Shown one piece after another: positions 18,907-28,472 of a stretch of DNA of 64,000 nucleotides. Location of the stretch: NCBI GenBank assembly GCA_034423775.1, contig CP139918.1, positions 1,922,001 to 1,986,000 on the forward strand. The letters are read 5' to 3'. How positions within the stretch are numbered: position 1 is the first letter of the stretch; each line of letters opens with the position of its first letter. Source of the stretch: Alphaproteobacteria bacterium US3C007 (lineage in GTDB: Bacteria; Pseudomonadota; Alphaproteobacteria; Rhodobacterales; Rhodobacteraceae). The translations under genes were made by a program, and so were the position numbers. The notes below the pieces were generated by a model, which saw only the letters and a program-made list of their open reading frames with translations, had not been told where the DNA came from and made no database searches.

Positions 18907-20346
18907 ATGAAATATGCATTGAAACTTGGTGCTTCAGCTTTAGCGATTGGGATCGCAGCATCTGCTGCTTTCGCAGGCGGGCATGATGCATTTTGGAAAA
19001 AAGCGGCCGAGCCATATAAAGGAACTACGATCCGCGGTGTAACGGAATCGTCTCCCCCCTCAATGTTTATCAGAGAGGTGTTGGCACCTGAGTTTGAGGC
19101 CTTGACGGGTATCAGAGTTGATATCGAAACAACGTCTTGGGATCAGATGTACGATAAAGGCATCAAAGATATGGAAGCCGGCAGTGGCATCTATGATATG
19201 GTTTATATCGAGCAGGATATCATTTACTCTTATCTAGCGCGCGATTTTATGACCAATTTGTCAGATTTATTGGCGGCCAATCCCGATTTGCAAGCGCCGA
19301 CTTATAGCGAAGACAATTTCACGACCTTTGCAGATTACTTCAAAGGCTCGGATGGAGATCTTTATGGGGTACCCATGGAGGCGTTCTTAAAAGTATATCT
19401 CTATCGGACGGATTTATTCAACGATCCTGCCATTCAGGCGGCCTTCAAGGCAAAAACGGGGCATGATCTAAAGCCGGCCACAAATCATGATGATTATTCC
19501 GAGATTGCGCATTTTTTCACCGCCTATGGTGAGGCCAATGATATGGATCTTTGGGGAACAACTGCACAGGCTCATACCGGCCATGTTGCCTCATGGTATG
19601 AGTATTATGAATCGATCGCGCCGACATTTGGGGTCTATAATTGGGGTATCGATTCAGATAACAATTATGCCGCATCGGTGGCCAATGGGGGTCGCATGAA
19701 CTCAGCTGCAGCGAAGGCTGCGATGCAATGGTGGTTGGATATGCGGGATATTGCGCCGCCTGAATCGCCTGCATCCACTTGGACAGAAGTTGGGACCACC
19801 TTCGGCGCCGGACGCGCTGCACAAGGATTGGTCTACGGTGAAAATGCCGGATGGATTGTGGCCGATGAAAGTAAATCGTTGGTTGTTGGAAAAGTCGGCG
19901 TTGCGTTGCCGCCCTTAGCGCCCGGCGTATTGGGTGATGCAGAGGCAGGCAACGGCTATATCGGCTATTACGATGGCGGCGCTTTCGGCATGCCTCATTC
20001 TTCCAAAAATAAGGAGGCAACAGCGTTGTTCTTGCAATATATCGGGCAAAATGAAGTGCAACCGGATTGGGCCGTTGCAGCGCCTAGGGTGACCAATAAG
20101 GCAACTTATGACGACCCCAAAGTGGTCGCTATGAATGAAAAGCTGAATGGATATTATGACATGATCAAGGATAAAGGGTACTTATTTGCAGGCGCACCTG
20201 CCTATCCTTTCCATGCGCAAGTTCGCGAAGCCACAGCGCCAACATTCTATCAGATTCTGCTTGGAAACCTCAGCGTAAGCGATGGGCTTGATCAGATGGC
20301 GGATGCGGCCGAGGCAGAGTTGACGAGCCTTGGATATCGCAAATAA
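18907..20346 (+). CDS. smoE: Polyol ABC transporter, substrate-binding protein (SmoE type)
   Basis: From ATG 18907, set by GGAGG at 18894-18898, the 479-residue precursor begins with a Sec signal peptide ending about SAAFAGG. The mature part is a family-1 extracellular solute-binding protein with [20 protein letters not shown] and the length of sorbitol/mannitol-binding proteins. It delivers a polyol to the SmoFG permease. It opens the operon, and the frame upstream of 18907 is not used. A GAAA-loop hairpin after the gene may hold binding-protein mRNA above permease mRNA. Confidence 0.88.
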   Translation: MKYALKLGASALAIGIAASAAFAGGHDAFWKKAAEPYKGTTIRGVTESSPPSMFIREVLAPEFEALTGIRVDIETTSWDQMYDKGIKDMEAGSGIYDMVYIEQDIIYSYLARDFMTNLSDLLAANPDLQAPTYSEDNFTTFADYFKGSDGDLYGVPMEAFLKVYLYRTDLFNDPAIQAAFKAKTGHDLKPATNHDDYSEIAHFFTAYGEANDMDLWGTTAQAHTGHVASWYEYYESIAPTFGVYNWGIDSDNNYAASVANGGRMNSAAAKAAMQWWLDMRDIAPPESPASTWTEVGTTFGAGRAAQGLVYGENAGWIVADESKSLVVGKVGVALPPLAPGVLGDAEAGNGYIGYYDGGAFGMPHSSKNKEATALFLQYIGQNEVQPDWAVAAPRVTNKATYDDPKVVAMNEKLNGYYDMIKDKGYLFAGAPAYPFHAQVREATAPTFYQILLGNLSVSDGLDQMADAAEAELTSLGYRK

Positions 20347-20380
20347 GCTGGATCTCCCGCTGTATTTTGGATGGATTTTG

Positions 20381-20400
20381 GCCTGAAAAGGCGTTTTATC
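20381..20400 (+). terminator. Hairpin after the binding-protein gene (attenuator-like)
   Basis: GCCT at 20381-20384 and AGGC at 20389-20392 enclose a GAAA tetraloop, and GTTTT follows. The stem is only four base pairs, so at most it is a partial terminator or an RNA-stabilising end between the binding-protein and permease genes, as is usual in ABC operons. Confidence 0.35.
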
Positions 20401-20531
20401 CTCCATAATACGATACTAAAGTCGTCGCCATCAGATTGGCGGCGACACAAATATCGGCTAGCCAAAGCGATACAAGCCGACGGTCACGTCGCAGATGCAA
20501 GCCACACAGTGTTTTCTTAAGGAAATATGTT

Positions 20532-21410
20532 ATGAATTCTCGAGGTCTAGGTTGGATCCTTCTTTTTCCCACATTGGTGATCTTATTTTTCTTTGGCGTA
20601 TTGCCTTTTATTTATGTTGTTTTTGTATCTTTTCATTCATGGAATCCCTTTGCCGCAGATCCAACGATGATTTTCAACGGTGCCGATAATTTTCGCAAAA
20701 TTGTTTTTGACCAAGCGTTTTTGAATTCGCTCGGCGCGACGGTTATGTTCGTGTTTTTTGCTGTTTTTTCAGAATTGATCATTGGTTATCTTTTGGCGCA
20801 GGCTTTTATGAAAGATTTCCCCGGGAAAGGATTCTTCAGAACCATCCATACGTTGCCGCTGATCATGGCCCCAATCATTGTGGGGTCTGTTTGGAAGTTG
20901 ATGACCACACCATCAATTGGGATCATCCCGCATTATCTTGACGAATGGTTTGGGATCACGATGAATATCGGAACATCTGCGCCAGCTGCTTTTGCCACGA
21001 TCGTTATCATGGATATCTGGCACTGGACCCCGCTGGTGACTTTAACTTTGATGGCGGCGCTTGTCTCCTTGCCTGCAGACCCATTTGAGCAAGCACAAAT
21101 CGACGGGGCGGGCAAGGCGCAGACCTTTTGGCATATCACTCTGCCGATGATTGCCCCTGCGGTGGTGGCAACCGTTTTCATCCGGTTGATGGATGCGCTG
21201 CGCACGGTTGATGAGGTTTGGATGCTCACGGGGGGTGGCCCTGGCTCGGCAACGCGTTTTCTGGGCGTTCATATTTTCAAAGAGGTGTTCCCAAAAACCA
21301 ATTATGGATACGGGTCAACAATCTCAGTGATCGTGCTATACCTTACCATTGTCGCATGTTGGCTCTTATACGTAACGATGTTGGCGCCGCGCCAAACAAA
21401 ACGGAGCTGA
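20532..21410 (+). CDS. smoF: Polyol ABC transporter permease (SmoF type)
   Basis: The 292-residue inner-membrane protein has about six membrane helices, starting WILLFPTLVILFFFGVLPFI, and the MalF/MsmF-type EAA loop EQAQIDGAGKAQTFWHITLP near residue 205. It forms the channel with SmoG. The ATG at 20532 follows TAAGGAAATATGTT. A TTG at 20436 would add a basic, unstructured tail not seen in the family and is rejected. The gene ends four bases before smoG starts, so the two are made together. Confidence 0.87.
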   Translation: MNSRGLGWILLFPTLVILFFFGVLPFIYVVFVSFHSWNPFAADPTMIFNGADNFRKIVFDQAFLNSLGATVMFVFFAVFSELIIGYLLAQAFMKDFPGKGFFRTIHTLPLIMAPIIVGSVWKLMTTPSIGIIPHYLDEWFGITMNIGTSAPAAFATIVIMDIWHWTPLVTLTLMAALVSLPADPFEQAQIDGAGKAQTFWHITLPMIAPAVVATVFIRLMDALRTVDEVWMLTGGGPGSATRFLGVHIFKEVFPKTNYGYGSTISVIVLYLTIVACWLLYVTMLAPRQTKRS

Positions 21411-21414
21411 GCAA

Positions 21415-22251
21415 ATGAAACGGAAAAACCCCCTTATCGGTATTATATTTTGGGTGATCGTAAGCTTTCTCACGTTATTCCCAATCTACTGGCTGTTTGT
21501 CATCTCGGTGAAGCCGGCCGTTCAATTGTTTAGCACCCCAGATTTATTGGTCAGTGATCCGTTTTGGGGAAATTACACCAAGGTTTGGGGGGACCGTTTG
21601 CTGCGCAGCTACATGCTGAATTCTATTATTATATCCTCGGGAAATGCCGTTTTATGCACAAGCTTGGGTTTTTTTGCCTGCTATGCGTTGTCGCGTTTCA
21701 ACATGAGCGGAAAAGAGTCTATTTTCTTTTGGACAATTACCAATCGCATGGCGCCCCCGGCGGTTTTCTTGTTGCCACTCTTCTTATTGATGACGCAGGT
21801 GTACACCGTGGGTGAGTGGCGGTTGTTGGACACACGCATTGGAATGATTTTGGTATATTGCACCTTTAATCTACCCTTCGCGATTTGGACCCTTAGGCCG
21901 ACTGTGGACGGCATCCCAAAAGAATTGGATGAGGCGGCTTTCGTCGATGGGGCCTCTTCTTGGAAAGTAATTACGGAAATTGTGTTTCCCCTCTGCCGGC
22001 CTGGTTTAGCGGTGACGTTGATCTTGACCTGGGTCTTTGCTTGGAATGAATATTTGCTTGCGGCAACCCTAACCAATTTTAACGCCCGGACGCTTACCAC
22101 AGGCCTGTCGGAATACGTTACCACGACGGGTACTGAATGGGGCATCATGGCGGCGATTTCAGTCTTTACGCTTATTCCGGCCTTGCTTGTTTTTGGCGTG
22201 GTTCAAAAACATATCGTGGCGGGTCTGACATTTGGTGCGGTGAAAGGATAG
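21415..22251 (+). CDS. smoG: Polyol ABC transporter permease (SmoG type)
   Basis: The 278-residue MalG-type permease has six predicted helices and the coupling loop DEAAFVDGASSWKVITEIVF near residue 180, which contacts the ATPase. It partners SmoF in the importer. The sequence begins MKRKNPLIGIIFWVIVSFLT, with the first helix right at the start. It is followed after three bases by a small membrane protein gene, which suggests that the small protein belongs to the transporter unit. Confidence 0.87.
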   Translation: MKRKNPLIGIIFWVIVSFLTLFPIYWLFVISVKPAVQLFSTPDLLVSDPFWGNYTKVWGDRLLRSYMLNSIIISSGNAVLCTSLGFFACYALSRFNMSGKESIFFWTITNRMAPPAVFLLPLFLLMTQVYTVGEWRLLDTRIGMILVYCTFNLPFAIWTLRPTVDGIPKELDEAAFVDGASSWKVITEIVFPLCRPGLAVTLILTWVFAWNEYLLAATLTNFNARTLTTGLSEYVTTTGTEWGIMAAISVFTLIPALLVFGVVQKHIVAGLTFGAVKG

Positions 22252-22254
22252 GCG

Positions 22255-22506
22255 ATGCAAGATGTAAACGGATTGCGTGGTAAAAGCGCTTCAAGAAAAC
22301 AGGATACGCTGCAGACCGACCCTCAAAAACAGCCAGGGTTCTTGCCCATCGAAACCAATTGGTTCGATAGGTTTTTTATTTCGGTTGTGCTCTGGGTCGC
22401 CCTGTCACTTTTTTGGTTTCGGTTTTTTGAACCTCTGGGGCTTTCGATCTGGACCGCTAATGTAATTTCTTTCGTTGCCGCAATATTTATAATCAAGAAG
22501 GGGTAG
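22255..22506 (+). CDS. Small two-helix membrane protein in the polyol transporter operon
   Basis: The 83-residue protein has a polar, basic first 38 residues and then two hydrophobic segments, about [19 protein letters not shown] and [18 protein letters not shown], ending KKG. It lies three bases after smoG and four before the dehydrogenase gene, so it is certainly co-transcribed. Small membrane proteins of this kind occur in some roseobacter sugar ABC operons, but no function is established to my knowledge. It could stabilise or regulate the SmoFG complex; that is a guess. Confidence 0.7.
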   Translation: MQDVNGLRGKSASRKQDTLQTDPQKQPGFLPIETNWFDRFFISVVLWVALSLFWFRFFEPLGLSIWTANVISFVAAIFIIKKG

Positions 22507-22510
22507 CAAA

Positions 22511-23563
22511 ATGGACGCGCTCATACTCGAAAAAAAAGGTGAATTATCTCTGCGTGATTTTCCTGAAATTGACCGCCAGGAGGCGGTTCTGGGGCCGCGG
22601 GATGTTCGCATTAAATTGCATACGGTTGGTATTTGCGGGTCAGATGTTCACTATTATCAATATGGCCGGATTGGTCCCTTTGTCGTGAATGAGCCGATGA
22701 TTTTGGGGCATGAAGCTTCGGGTACGGTGATCGAAACCGGATCGCTCGTGACGCGGTTGCAGATCGGTGACCGCGTTTGTATGGAGCCGGGTCTCCCAGA
22801 CCCCGACAGCAAAGCAGCCCGTCTTGGAATGTACAATGTTGATCCGGCCGTGCGCTTTTGGGCCACCCCGCCCATTCATGGTATTCTACGCCCGACCTGT
22901 GTGCACCCCGAAGCATTTACGTTTAAGCTGCCCGATAGCGTAGATTTTGCACAGGCTGCTATGGTTGAACCATTGGCGGTGGGTGTGCACGCGGCGCGCA
23001 AAGCACAGATTGCACCTGGGGACATTGCCGTTGTCTTAGGAGCAGGTCCGATTGGATTGGTTACGGCCTTATCTGCCCTCGCGGCAGGCTGCGCCCGCGT
23101 CTACATAAGCGATTTAGCGGAAAAAAAGTTGGAAATTGCCGCAAGTTTAAGCCCCGCATTGGTGCCAGTTCACGCACAATCTGAGAATATCGCGAAGATT
23201 GTGACGCGGGATACCGACGGATGGGGTGCGAATGTTGTTTTTGAGGCAACGGGAAATGCGGCGGCAGCGGCAACCGTTTTTGAGCCACTTTGCCCGGGCG
23301 GTTGTGTGGTGATGATTGGCGGGCAACCCGATCCGATTTTATATGATACCGGAGCGGCTATGGTGCGTGAAGCACGCATAGAGAATATCTTTCGATATGC
23401 GCATGCATTTCCACGCTGCGTCGAAATGCTGGCAACGGGGGCGATTGATTTAACCCCTTTGATCACAAGAAAGTTCGACTTTTCTGAAAGCATTAGCGCC
23501 TTTGAAATCGCGGCCTCTGCCCCCCCTGCAGACGTCAAAATGCAAATCGAACTGCCGCAATAA
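22511..23563 (+). CDS. Zinc-type polyol dehydrogenase (xylitol/L-iditol 2-dehydrogenase family)
   Basis: The 350-residue medium-chain dehydrogenase has catalytic-zinc motifs [14 protein letters not shown] near residues 36-49 and GHEASG, and the NAD motif [11 protein letters not shown] near 176. The loop [18 protein letters not shown] has no structural-zinc cysteines, as in rhizobial xylitol dehydrogenases. It oxidises a polyol at C2, for example xylitol to D-xylulose or sorbitol to fructose. The xylulokinase gene downstream favours a pentitol or a broad range. It is four bases after the small membrane protein gene and 11 before the ATPase gene. Confidence 0.85.
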   Translation: MDALILEKKGELSLRDFPEIDRQEAVLGPRDVRIKLHTVGICGSDVHYYQYGRIGPFVVNEPMILGHEASGTVIETGSLVTRLQIGDRVCMEPGLPDPDSKAARLGMYNVDPAVRFWATPPIHGILRPTCVHPEAFTFKLPDSVDFAQAAMVEPLAVGVHAARKAQIAPGDIAVVLGAGPIGLVTALSALAAGCARVYISDLAEKKLEIAASLSPALVPVHAQSENIAKIVTRDTDGWGANVVFEATGNAAAAATVFEPLCPGGCVVMIGGQPDPILYDTGAAMVREARIENIFRYAHAFPRCVEMLATGAIDLTPLITRKFDFSESISAFEIAASAPPADVKMQIELPQ

Positions 23564-23574
23564 GGAGCGCTCTG

Positions 23575-24636
23575 ATGTCCAATGTACGAATAGACAACGT
23601 GTTCAAAAGCTACGGTGCAGTTGACGTGCTGCATGGTGTGAGCGTTGATATCGAAGATGGTGAGTTCGTGGTTTTGGTGGGCCCGTCTGGTTGTGGTAAA
23701 TCGACATTGCTGCGCATGCTGGCGGGCTTGGAAGAAATAAGCCAAGGCACTATATCGATTGGCGATAAAGTGGTGAATGATGTTCTGCCAAAAGAGCGTG
23801 ATATTGCCATGGTTTTTCAAAGCTATGCCCTTTACCCGCATAAAACAGTTTTTGAAAACATCGGGTTTCCTTTGAAAATGGCCAAGCGCCCGCCAGCGGA
23901 AATTAAAGAAAAAGTGGAAAAGGCGGCAGAGGTTCTGGATCTCACTGATTACTTGAAACGCTACCCAAAAGAGCTTTCCGGAGGGCAGCGCCAACGGGTT
24001 GCGATGGGGCGCGCTATTGTGCGCGATCCGCAAGTTTTTTTGTTTGATGAACCGCTGTCCAATCTGGATGCGAAGTTGCGCGTAACCATGCGTGTTGAGA
24101 TCAAAGAGCTTCATCAAAGGCTCGGCACAACGATCGTCTATGTGACGCATGATCAGATTGAAGCGATGACGATGGCAGATCGTATCGTGGTGATGCGCGA
24201 TGGCCGGGTGGAACAGATTGGAACACCGCTTGATTTATATGATACCCCACAAAATGTGTTTGTGGCGGGCTTTATCGGCTCTCCCTCGATGAACTTCTTA
24301 CAGGGAAAAATCGATGGTGATGATGGTAAGTTGCATTTCTTATCCGATGACGGACTTATCTTCCCCATCCCGGACGCGCCAGTAAAATCAGGGGATCGCG
24401 TGACATATGGTATCCGCCCCGAGCATATTGAATTGGGGGAAAACGGGATGTCCTTTGAAATTTCTGTTCTTGAGCCTATGGGCTCAGAAACGCAGATATA
24501 TGCAAAATCTGGCGCTCAGAAAATCGATGCATTGGTCAAAGATAGGCTTTCTTCAAAGCCGGGAATGCACGTTAATTTTGTGATCAACCCCGAACATGTA
24601 CATCTCTTTGATGCGCAGTCTGAAAATCGGATTTAG
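23575..24636 (+). CDS. smoK: Polyol ABC transporter ATPase (SmoK / MalK-UgpC type)
   Basis: The 353-residue ATPase has Walker A GPSGCGKSTLL near residues 37-47, the signature LSGGQRQRVAMGRA, Walker B VFLFDEPLSNLD and the switch histidine VTHDQIEAM. A C-terminal TOBE/regulatory domain from about residue 240 is typical of the MalK/UgpC group (CUT1). It powers the SmoEFG importer. It begins 11 bases after the dehydrogenase gene. The following 160 bases hold a strong RNA-like fold before the HAD gene. Confidence 0.92.
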   Translation: MSNVRIDNVFKSYGAVDVLHGVSVDIEDGEFVVLVGPSGCGKSTLLRMLAGLEEISQGTISIGDKVVNDVLPKERDIAMVFQSYALYPHKTVFENIGFPLKMAKRPPAEIKEKVEKAAEVLDLTDYLKRYPKELSGGQRQRVAMGRAIVRDPQVFLFDEPLSNLDAKLRVTMRVEIKELHQRLGTTIVYVTHDQIEAMTMADRIVVMRDGRVEQIGTPLDLYDTPQNVFVAGFIGSPSMNFLQGKIDGDDGKLHFLSDDGLIFPIPDAPVKSGDRVTYGIRPEHIELGENGMSFEISVLEPMGSETQIYAKSGAQKIDALVKDRLSSKPGMHVNFVINPEHVHLFDAQSENRI

Positions 24637-24682
24637 CCGTTGCGCGTTAACCTTTCCAGACGGCTATACCAGCTATTGTTCA

Positions 24683-24747
24683 AAAAGAGCGCGTGCGGTT
24701 ATGCCGCCGTCATAGCCATGGGCCGGCTGGAACCACGCAGCTCTTTT
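24683..24747 (+). ncRNA. Putative structured RNA element inside the polyol operon
   Basis: AAAAGAGC-GCGTG at 24683-24695 pairs with CACGC-A-GCTCTTTT at 24734-24747, a 13-base-pair stem with one bulged A. Inside it GGTTATG at 24697-24703 pairs with CATAGCC at 24711-24717 (one G-U), and CCA/TGG near 24716-24730 could form a third short helix, giving a branched fold. It lies between smoK and the HAD gene. It may be a processing site, an attenuator or a cis-regulatory RNA. The pairing is seen directly, while the function is not known. Confidence 0.45.
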
Positions 24748-24796
24748 AGGAAGGAAGCGTTTTCGCGTTTTATCCTTAAGACACATATAAAAAATC

Positions 24797-25513
24797 ATGC
24801 GACAGGCTGAGGCGGTCATATTTGATCTTGATGGATGCCTGGTCGATACCGAGTGTTTGTCCATCCAAGCCATCGTTGATGAGATGTTACGATTGGGTAT
24901 TGAGACGGTAAGTTTTGAAGAGATCCGCGATAAATTCCTAGGTATTTCTATGCAGAAAATCTGCAAGGAACTGGCCGATCAAGTCGAAGGGTTCAATGCG
25001 GATAGGTTTGTATCGCGTTTCGAAACGCGGCTTTTTGCCGAATATGAAACGAAAGTACCTCTTATAAAAGGCGCTTTTGAGATGCTGCTTAGCCTTGAGC
25101 AGGCAGGGGTGCCCATTGGATTGGCAACCGGTGGTTCCTTGCGGCGTATGCAAAAAACGTTGGAACATAGCGGCCTATCGGGCTGGTTGCAAAATAGGGC
25201 TTTCAGTGCAGAGCAAGTGAATTTGGGCAAACCTGCACCTGACTTGTTTTTATTGGCGGCCAGCCAATTGGGCTTTGCGCCCGAGAATTGTTTTGTCCTT
25301 GAAGATTCTCCGCATGGCGTTGCGGGCGGCTGTGCGGCCGGCATGACGGTGTTAGGGTTTGTCGGTGGATCGCATTTAGCTGGAATAAGAGAAAAACATG
25401 CTTCTCTCTTGCGCGCAAAAGGCGCCGCCGCGGTTGTGTCAAATTTGAAAGCGGCAACAGACTTATTTTTGTCCCGAGGCGGCAGAGATTACATTCAACG
25501 AGAGGTCGATTAA
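24797..25513 (+). CDS. HAD-family phosphatase (beta-phosphoglucomutase-like)
   Basis: The 238-residue protein shows the HAD motifs in order: FDLDGCLVDTE near residues 9-19, ATGGSLRR near 113, GKPAPDLF with the lysine near 150, and LEDSPHGVAGG near 172. A four-helix cap after motif I places it with the phosphoglucomutase/sugar-phosphatase subclass. HAD genes of this kind accompany mtlK and smo genes in Rhodobacteraceae and rhizobia. They may dephosphorylate a sugar phosphate that accumulates, but the substrate is unknown. Its stop abuts the mtlK start directly. Confidence 0.82.
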   Translation: MRQAEAVIFDLDGCLVDTECLSIQAIVDEMLRLGIETVSFEEIRDKFLGISMQKICKELADQVEGFNADRFVSRFETRLFAEYETKVPLIKGAFEMLLSLEQAGVPIGLATGGSLRRMQKTLEHSGLSGWLQNRAFSAEQVNLGKPAPDLFLLAASQLGFAPENCFVLEDSPHGVAGGCAAGMTVLGFVGGSHLAGIREKHASLLRAKGAAAVVSNLKAATDLFLSRGGRDYIQREVD

Positions 25514-26998
25514 ATGCTACATCCACCAACCTCATTGAAAAACGAAAATTTAGCATTGCTGCGAAACAAAGCCTTCTGCCCAAATTATAACAGAGGCGAA
25601 TTGACGCCTGGTATTGTTCATATCGGTGTGGGCAATTTCCATCGGGCCCATCAGTCGTGGTATTTGCACAGGCTGATGCAAAACGGCGACGCGCATGACT
25701 GGGCAATCATTGGCGCGGGGGTGCGCCCCTATGATGTTGAGATGCGCTTAAATTTGCAAAAGCAGGATTATTTATCGACATTGATCGAATTGGATCCCGA
25801 AGGTATGTCGGTTGAGATTGTCGGCTCTATGATCGGGTATCTACCGGTTGAAACGGATAACGGCGCATTGATCGCGCAAATGTGCAATCCAGAAATTCGC
25901 ATCGTTTCCTTAACCGTGACAGAAGGGGGCTATTACGTTCAGTCAGCAGGTGGCGGCTTTGACCATCAACATGCGGATATTATGTTTGATGTGCAGAACC
26001 CGCGTCGGCCCCGCACGGCCTTTGGGGCGATCGTAGAAGCTTTTCGGTTGCGCCGTCAGGCCCGGCAAAACGCGTTTACCGTGCTGAGCTGTGATAATTT
26101 ACATTGCAATGGGGAAGTTGCGCGCCAAACTATTTTGGGATTAGCCGAGCTTATTGATCCTGATCTGGCTGCCTGGATTAACGCAAAGGCTACATTTCCC
26201 AATTCGATGGTGGATTGCATTGTACCGGCCAGCGGAGCAGAGGCATCGGCGCAGGCCGCAAAAATGGGAATTGCCGATCCTGTTGTCGTCACGCATGAAA
26301 ATTTTCGGCAATGGGTTCTCGAAGATAAATTTTGCGCAGGTCGTCCAAATTGGCAAGAGGCGGGCGTTACCTTTTCGGAAGATGTTCTTGCCTTTGAATC
26401 TCAAAAAATTCGTATTTTAAACGCGGGGCATCAAATCGTTGCGAACAGCGCTGAACTTTTGGGAATCGAGCTTATTTCGACCGCTATGCAAAACGATCTG
26501 ATCCGGAAACTTTTTAATAAAATTCAAGTGGCTGAAATTATACCGCATGTCGCTCCGGTCTCCGGTTTGACGCCAGCTCAATATGTTAAATTGGTTGAAA
26601 AACGATTTTTAAACCCATCTGTGAAGGACACTGTTCGGCGCGTTTGCTTTGATGGCTCTTCCCGGCATCCAGGGTTTGTCTTGCCAAGCTTGCGCGATGC
26701 TTTGGTTCAAAATACTGCTATAAGTGGCTTGGCTTTCACAGAAGCTGCTTGGGCTAAAATGTGTCTTGGACGGCGTGAAAATGGGTCTGAAATTGCGCCC
26801 AATGATCCAAGCTGGGACACTTTGAAAACCTGTGCACAACGCGCTGTGGCGAACCCATGTATTTGGCTTGAGCAACAGAATATTTATGGTGACTTGGTTG
26901 AAAATACGCGTTTTAGAAACGCATTTTGCAAATGGTTTCAGATCTTGGCCACGCAGGGTGTGAACCCTGCAATTCAGTCATATTTAAAGGGCGGTTAA
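25514..26998 (+). CDS. mtlK: Mannitol/D-arabinitol 2-dehydrogenase family
   Basis: The 494-residue long-chain dehydrogenase has GVGNFHRAHQSWYLHRL near residue 37, a Rossmann domain to about residue 285, and the catalytic KIRILNAGHQ near residue 298 (Lys, Asn, His). It oxidises mannitol or D-arabinitol to fructose or D-xylulose with NAD, as a monomer in the cytosol. Its length is typical for MtlK. It is placed between the HAD gene and the xylulokinase gene without spacing. This fits the known polyol operon order of Rhodobacter-type bacteria. Confidence 0.88.
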   Translation: MLHPPTSLKNENLALLRNKAFCPNYNRGELTPGIVHIGVGNFHRAHQSWYLHRLMQNGDAHDWAIIGAGVRPYDVEMRLNLQKQDYLSTLIELDPEGMSVEIVGSMIGYLPVETDNGALIAQMCNPEIRIVSLTVTEGGYYVQSAGGGFDHQHADIMFDVQNPRRPRTAFGAIVEAFRLRRQARQNAFTVLSCDNLHCNGEVARQTILGLAELIDPDLAAWINAKATFPNSMVDCIVPASGAEASAQAAKMGIADPVVVTHENFRQWVLEDKFCAGRPNWQEAGVTFSEDVLAFESQKIRILNAGHQIVANSAELLGIELISTAMQNDLIRKLFNKIQVAEIIPHVAPVSGLTPAQYVKLVEKRFLNPSVKDTVRRVCFDGSSRHPGFVLPSLRDALVQNTAISGLAFTEAAWAKMCLGRRENGSEIAPNDPSWDTLKTCAQRAVANPCIWLEQQNIYGDLVENTRFRNAFCKWFQILATQGVNPAIQSYLKGG

Positions 26999-28450
26999 TT
27001 GGCACATCTGGGGATAGATTTGGGTACGTCTGGGCTTCGTGTTTTGTTGGCCGACGAACACGGCCTTCCGATTGGCGCAACCGAGCGTGCTTATTCAGTT
27101 TCGCAACCTGCGCCGGGTTGGTCGGAACAGGATCCGGCAGACTGGATCGTGGCGCTGGAAAATGCGATTGCTGAGCTACGTCTGCGTTATCGAGAATTTC
27201 TGAATATTAAAAGTATCGGAGTTGCGGGGCATATGCATGGGGCTGTGCTGTTAGACAAATCAGGATCCGTATTGCGACCGTGCATTTTGTGGAATGACAC
27301 CCGATCAAACCATCAAGCCGCCAAACTTGATGCAGATAAAAGAATACAAGACCTTTCGGGTAATATTGTGTTTCCCGGATTTACAGCTCCCAAGCTGGTT
27401 TGGGTGCGCGAAAATGAACCGGAAGTCTTCGCTCAAGTTGCAAAGGTTGTTTTGCCCGCTGGTTTTTTAAATTTTTACCTCACTGGCGAATATGTTGCAG
27501 ATATGTCGGATAGCGCGGGTACATCGTGGCTCGATGTCGGACGCCGGAGTTGGTCGGATCATTTGCTAGAGGCCAGCAACATGCGCTTGGATCAAATGCC
27601 CCGGCTTGTAGAAGGCTGCGAGATGGCAGGGAGATTGCGGCGTAAACTTGCGCGTAAATGGGGCCTTTCTGAGAAGGTTGCAGTGGCCGGTGGCGCTGGC
27701 GATAACGCTGCAGCTGCCTGTGGTATAGGAGCGATGGAGGAAGGGCAGGGCTTTGTTTCACTTGGTACATCGGGGGTTTTGCTTGCCGCGCGGCGCGATT
27801 ACCGTCCGGCGCCTCAAACCGCGGTGCATACATTTTGCCACGCCGTCAGCGGACGCTGGTATCAAATGGGGGTGATGCTCTCGGCTACAAATAGTTTGAA
27901 TTGGTTGGCTGCTATGTCACAAACCTCTCCTGCGTCTTTAACCGATGCGCTTCATGGCCCAGTTGCAAGGCCGGGCCGTGTGCGTTTCTTACCCTATTTA
28001 TCGGGTGAACGGACGCCACATAATGATTCGGAAATTCGGGGCAGTTTCACAGGCATTGGAACAGAAACCTCGCGTGAAGATCTAACCCGCGCTGTTTTGG
28101 AGGGGGTTTCTTTCGGCTTGAAAGACAGTTTTGAGGCTTTGGCGGACACGGAAGCGCATTTGGGCAAGCTTATTGCCATCGGCGGTGGTACCGCCTCAAA
28201 ATATTGGCTTGAGTTGATCGCCACAGTGCTTGGCGTTCCTTTAGAGGTGCCCAGCCAGGGTGAATTCGGGGCTGCGCTTGGGGCGGTTCGCCTTGGGATG
28301 GTTGCCTGCGGTGAGTATGGCAGTGAAGAGGCAATGGGGGCGCCGCAGATCAGTGAGGTGATCGAGCCGGATTATTCACTATCGGAAAACTTTTACGAAG
28401 AATATGTGAAGTTCCAACGCGCTTATCGCGGCATCAAATCCGTTCAATAA
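26999..28450 (+). CDS. xylB: Xylulokinase
   Basis: The 483-residue FGGY kinase has LGIDLGTSG at the start, GHMHGAVLLD near residue 76, GGAGDNAAAACGIGA near 232 and a C-terminal IGGGTASKYWLELIATVLG. It phosphorylates D-xylulose made by the two dehydrogenases. The start is a TTG at 26999, immediately after the mtlK TAA. It is chosen because the very next residues are the conserved first strand and no ATG or GTG is near. Some members in such operons also act on fructose. It is the last gene of the polyol operon. Confidence 0.88.
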   Translation: MAHLGIDLGTSGLRVLLADEHGLPIGATERAYSVSQPAPGWSEQDPADWIVALENAIAELRLRYREFLNIKSIGVAGHMHGAVLLDKSGSVLRPCILWNDTRSNHQAAKLDADKRIQDLSGNIVFPGFTAPKLVWVRENEPEVFAQVAKVVLPAGFLNFYLTGEYVADMSDSAGTSWLDVGRRSWSDHLLEASNMRLDQMPRLVEGCEMAGRLRRKLARKWGLSEKVAVAGGAGDNAAAACGIGAMEEGQGFVSLGTSGVLLAARRDYRPAPQTAVHTFCHAVSGRWYQMGVMLSATNSLNWLAAMSQTSPASLTDALHGPVARPGRVRFLPYLSGERTPHNDSEIRGSFTGIGTETSREDLTRAVLEGVSFGLKDSFEALADTEAHLGKLIAIGGGTASKYWLELIATVLGVPLEVPSQGEFGAALGAVRLGMVACGEYGSEEAMGAPQISEVIEPDYSLSENFYEEYVKFQRAYRGIKSVQ

Positions 28451-28472
28451 GCGGCAAGGCGCTTTTTTCTTT
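28449..28472 (+). terminator. Probable terminator of the polyol operon
   Basis: AAGCG at 28449-28453 pairs with CGCTT at 28460-28464 around a six-base loop, with a T-rich run to 28473. It sits right at the xylB stop and before the convergent GMC gene end. The stem is short, but the T tract is good. Confidence 0.45.

Noticed and set aside
23170..24150. A 326-codon minus-strand frame across the dehydrogenase and smoK genes
   Set aside because: Composition is unnatural and both plus-strand genes are firmly identified. It is an antisense shadow.
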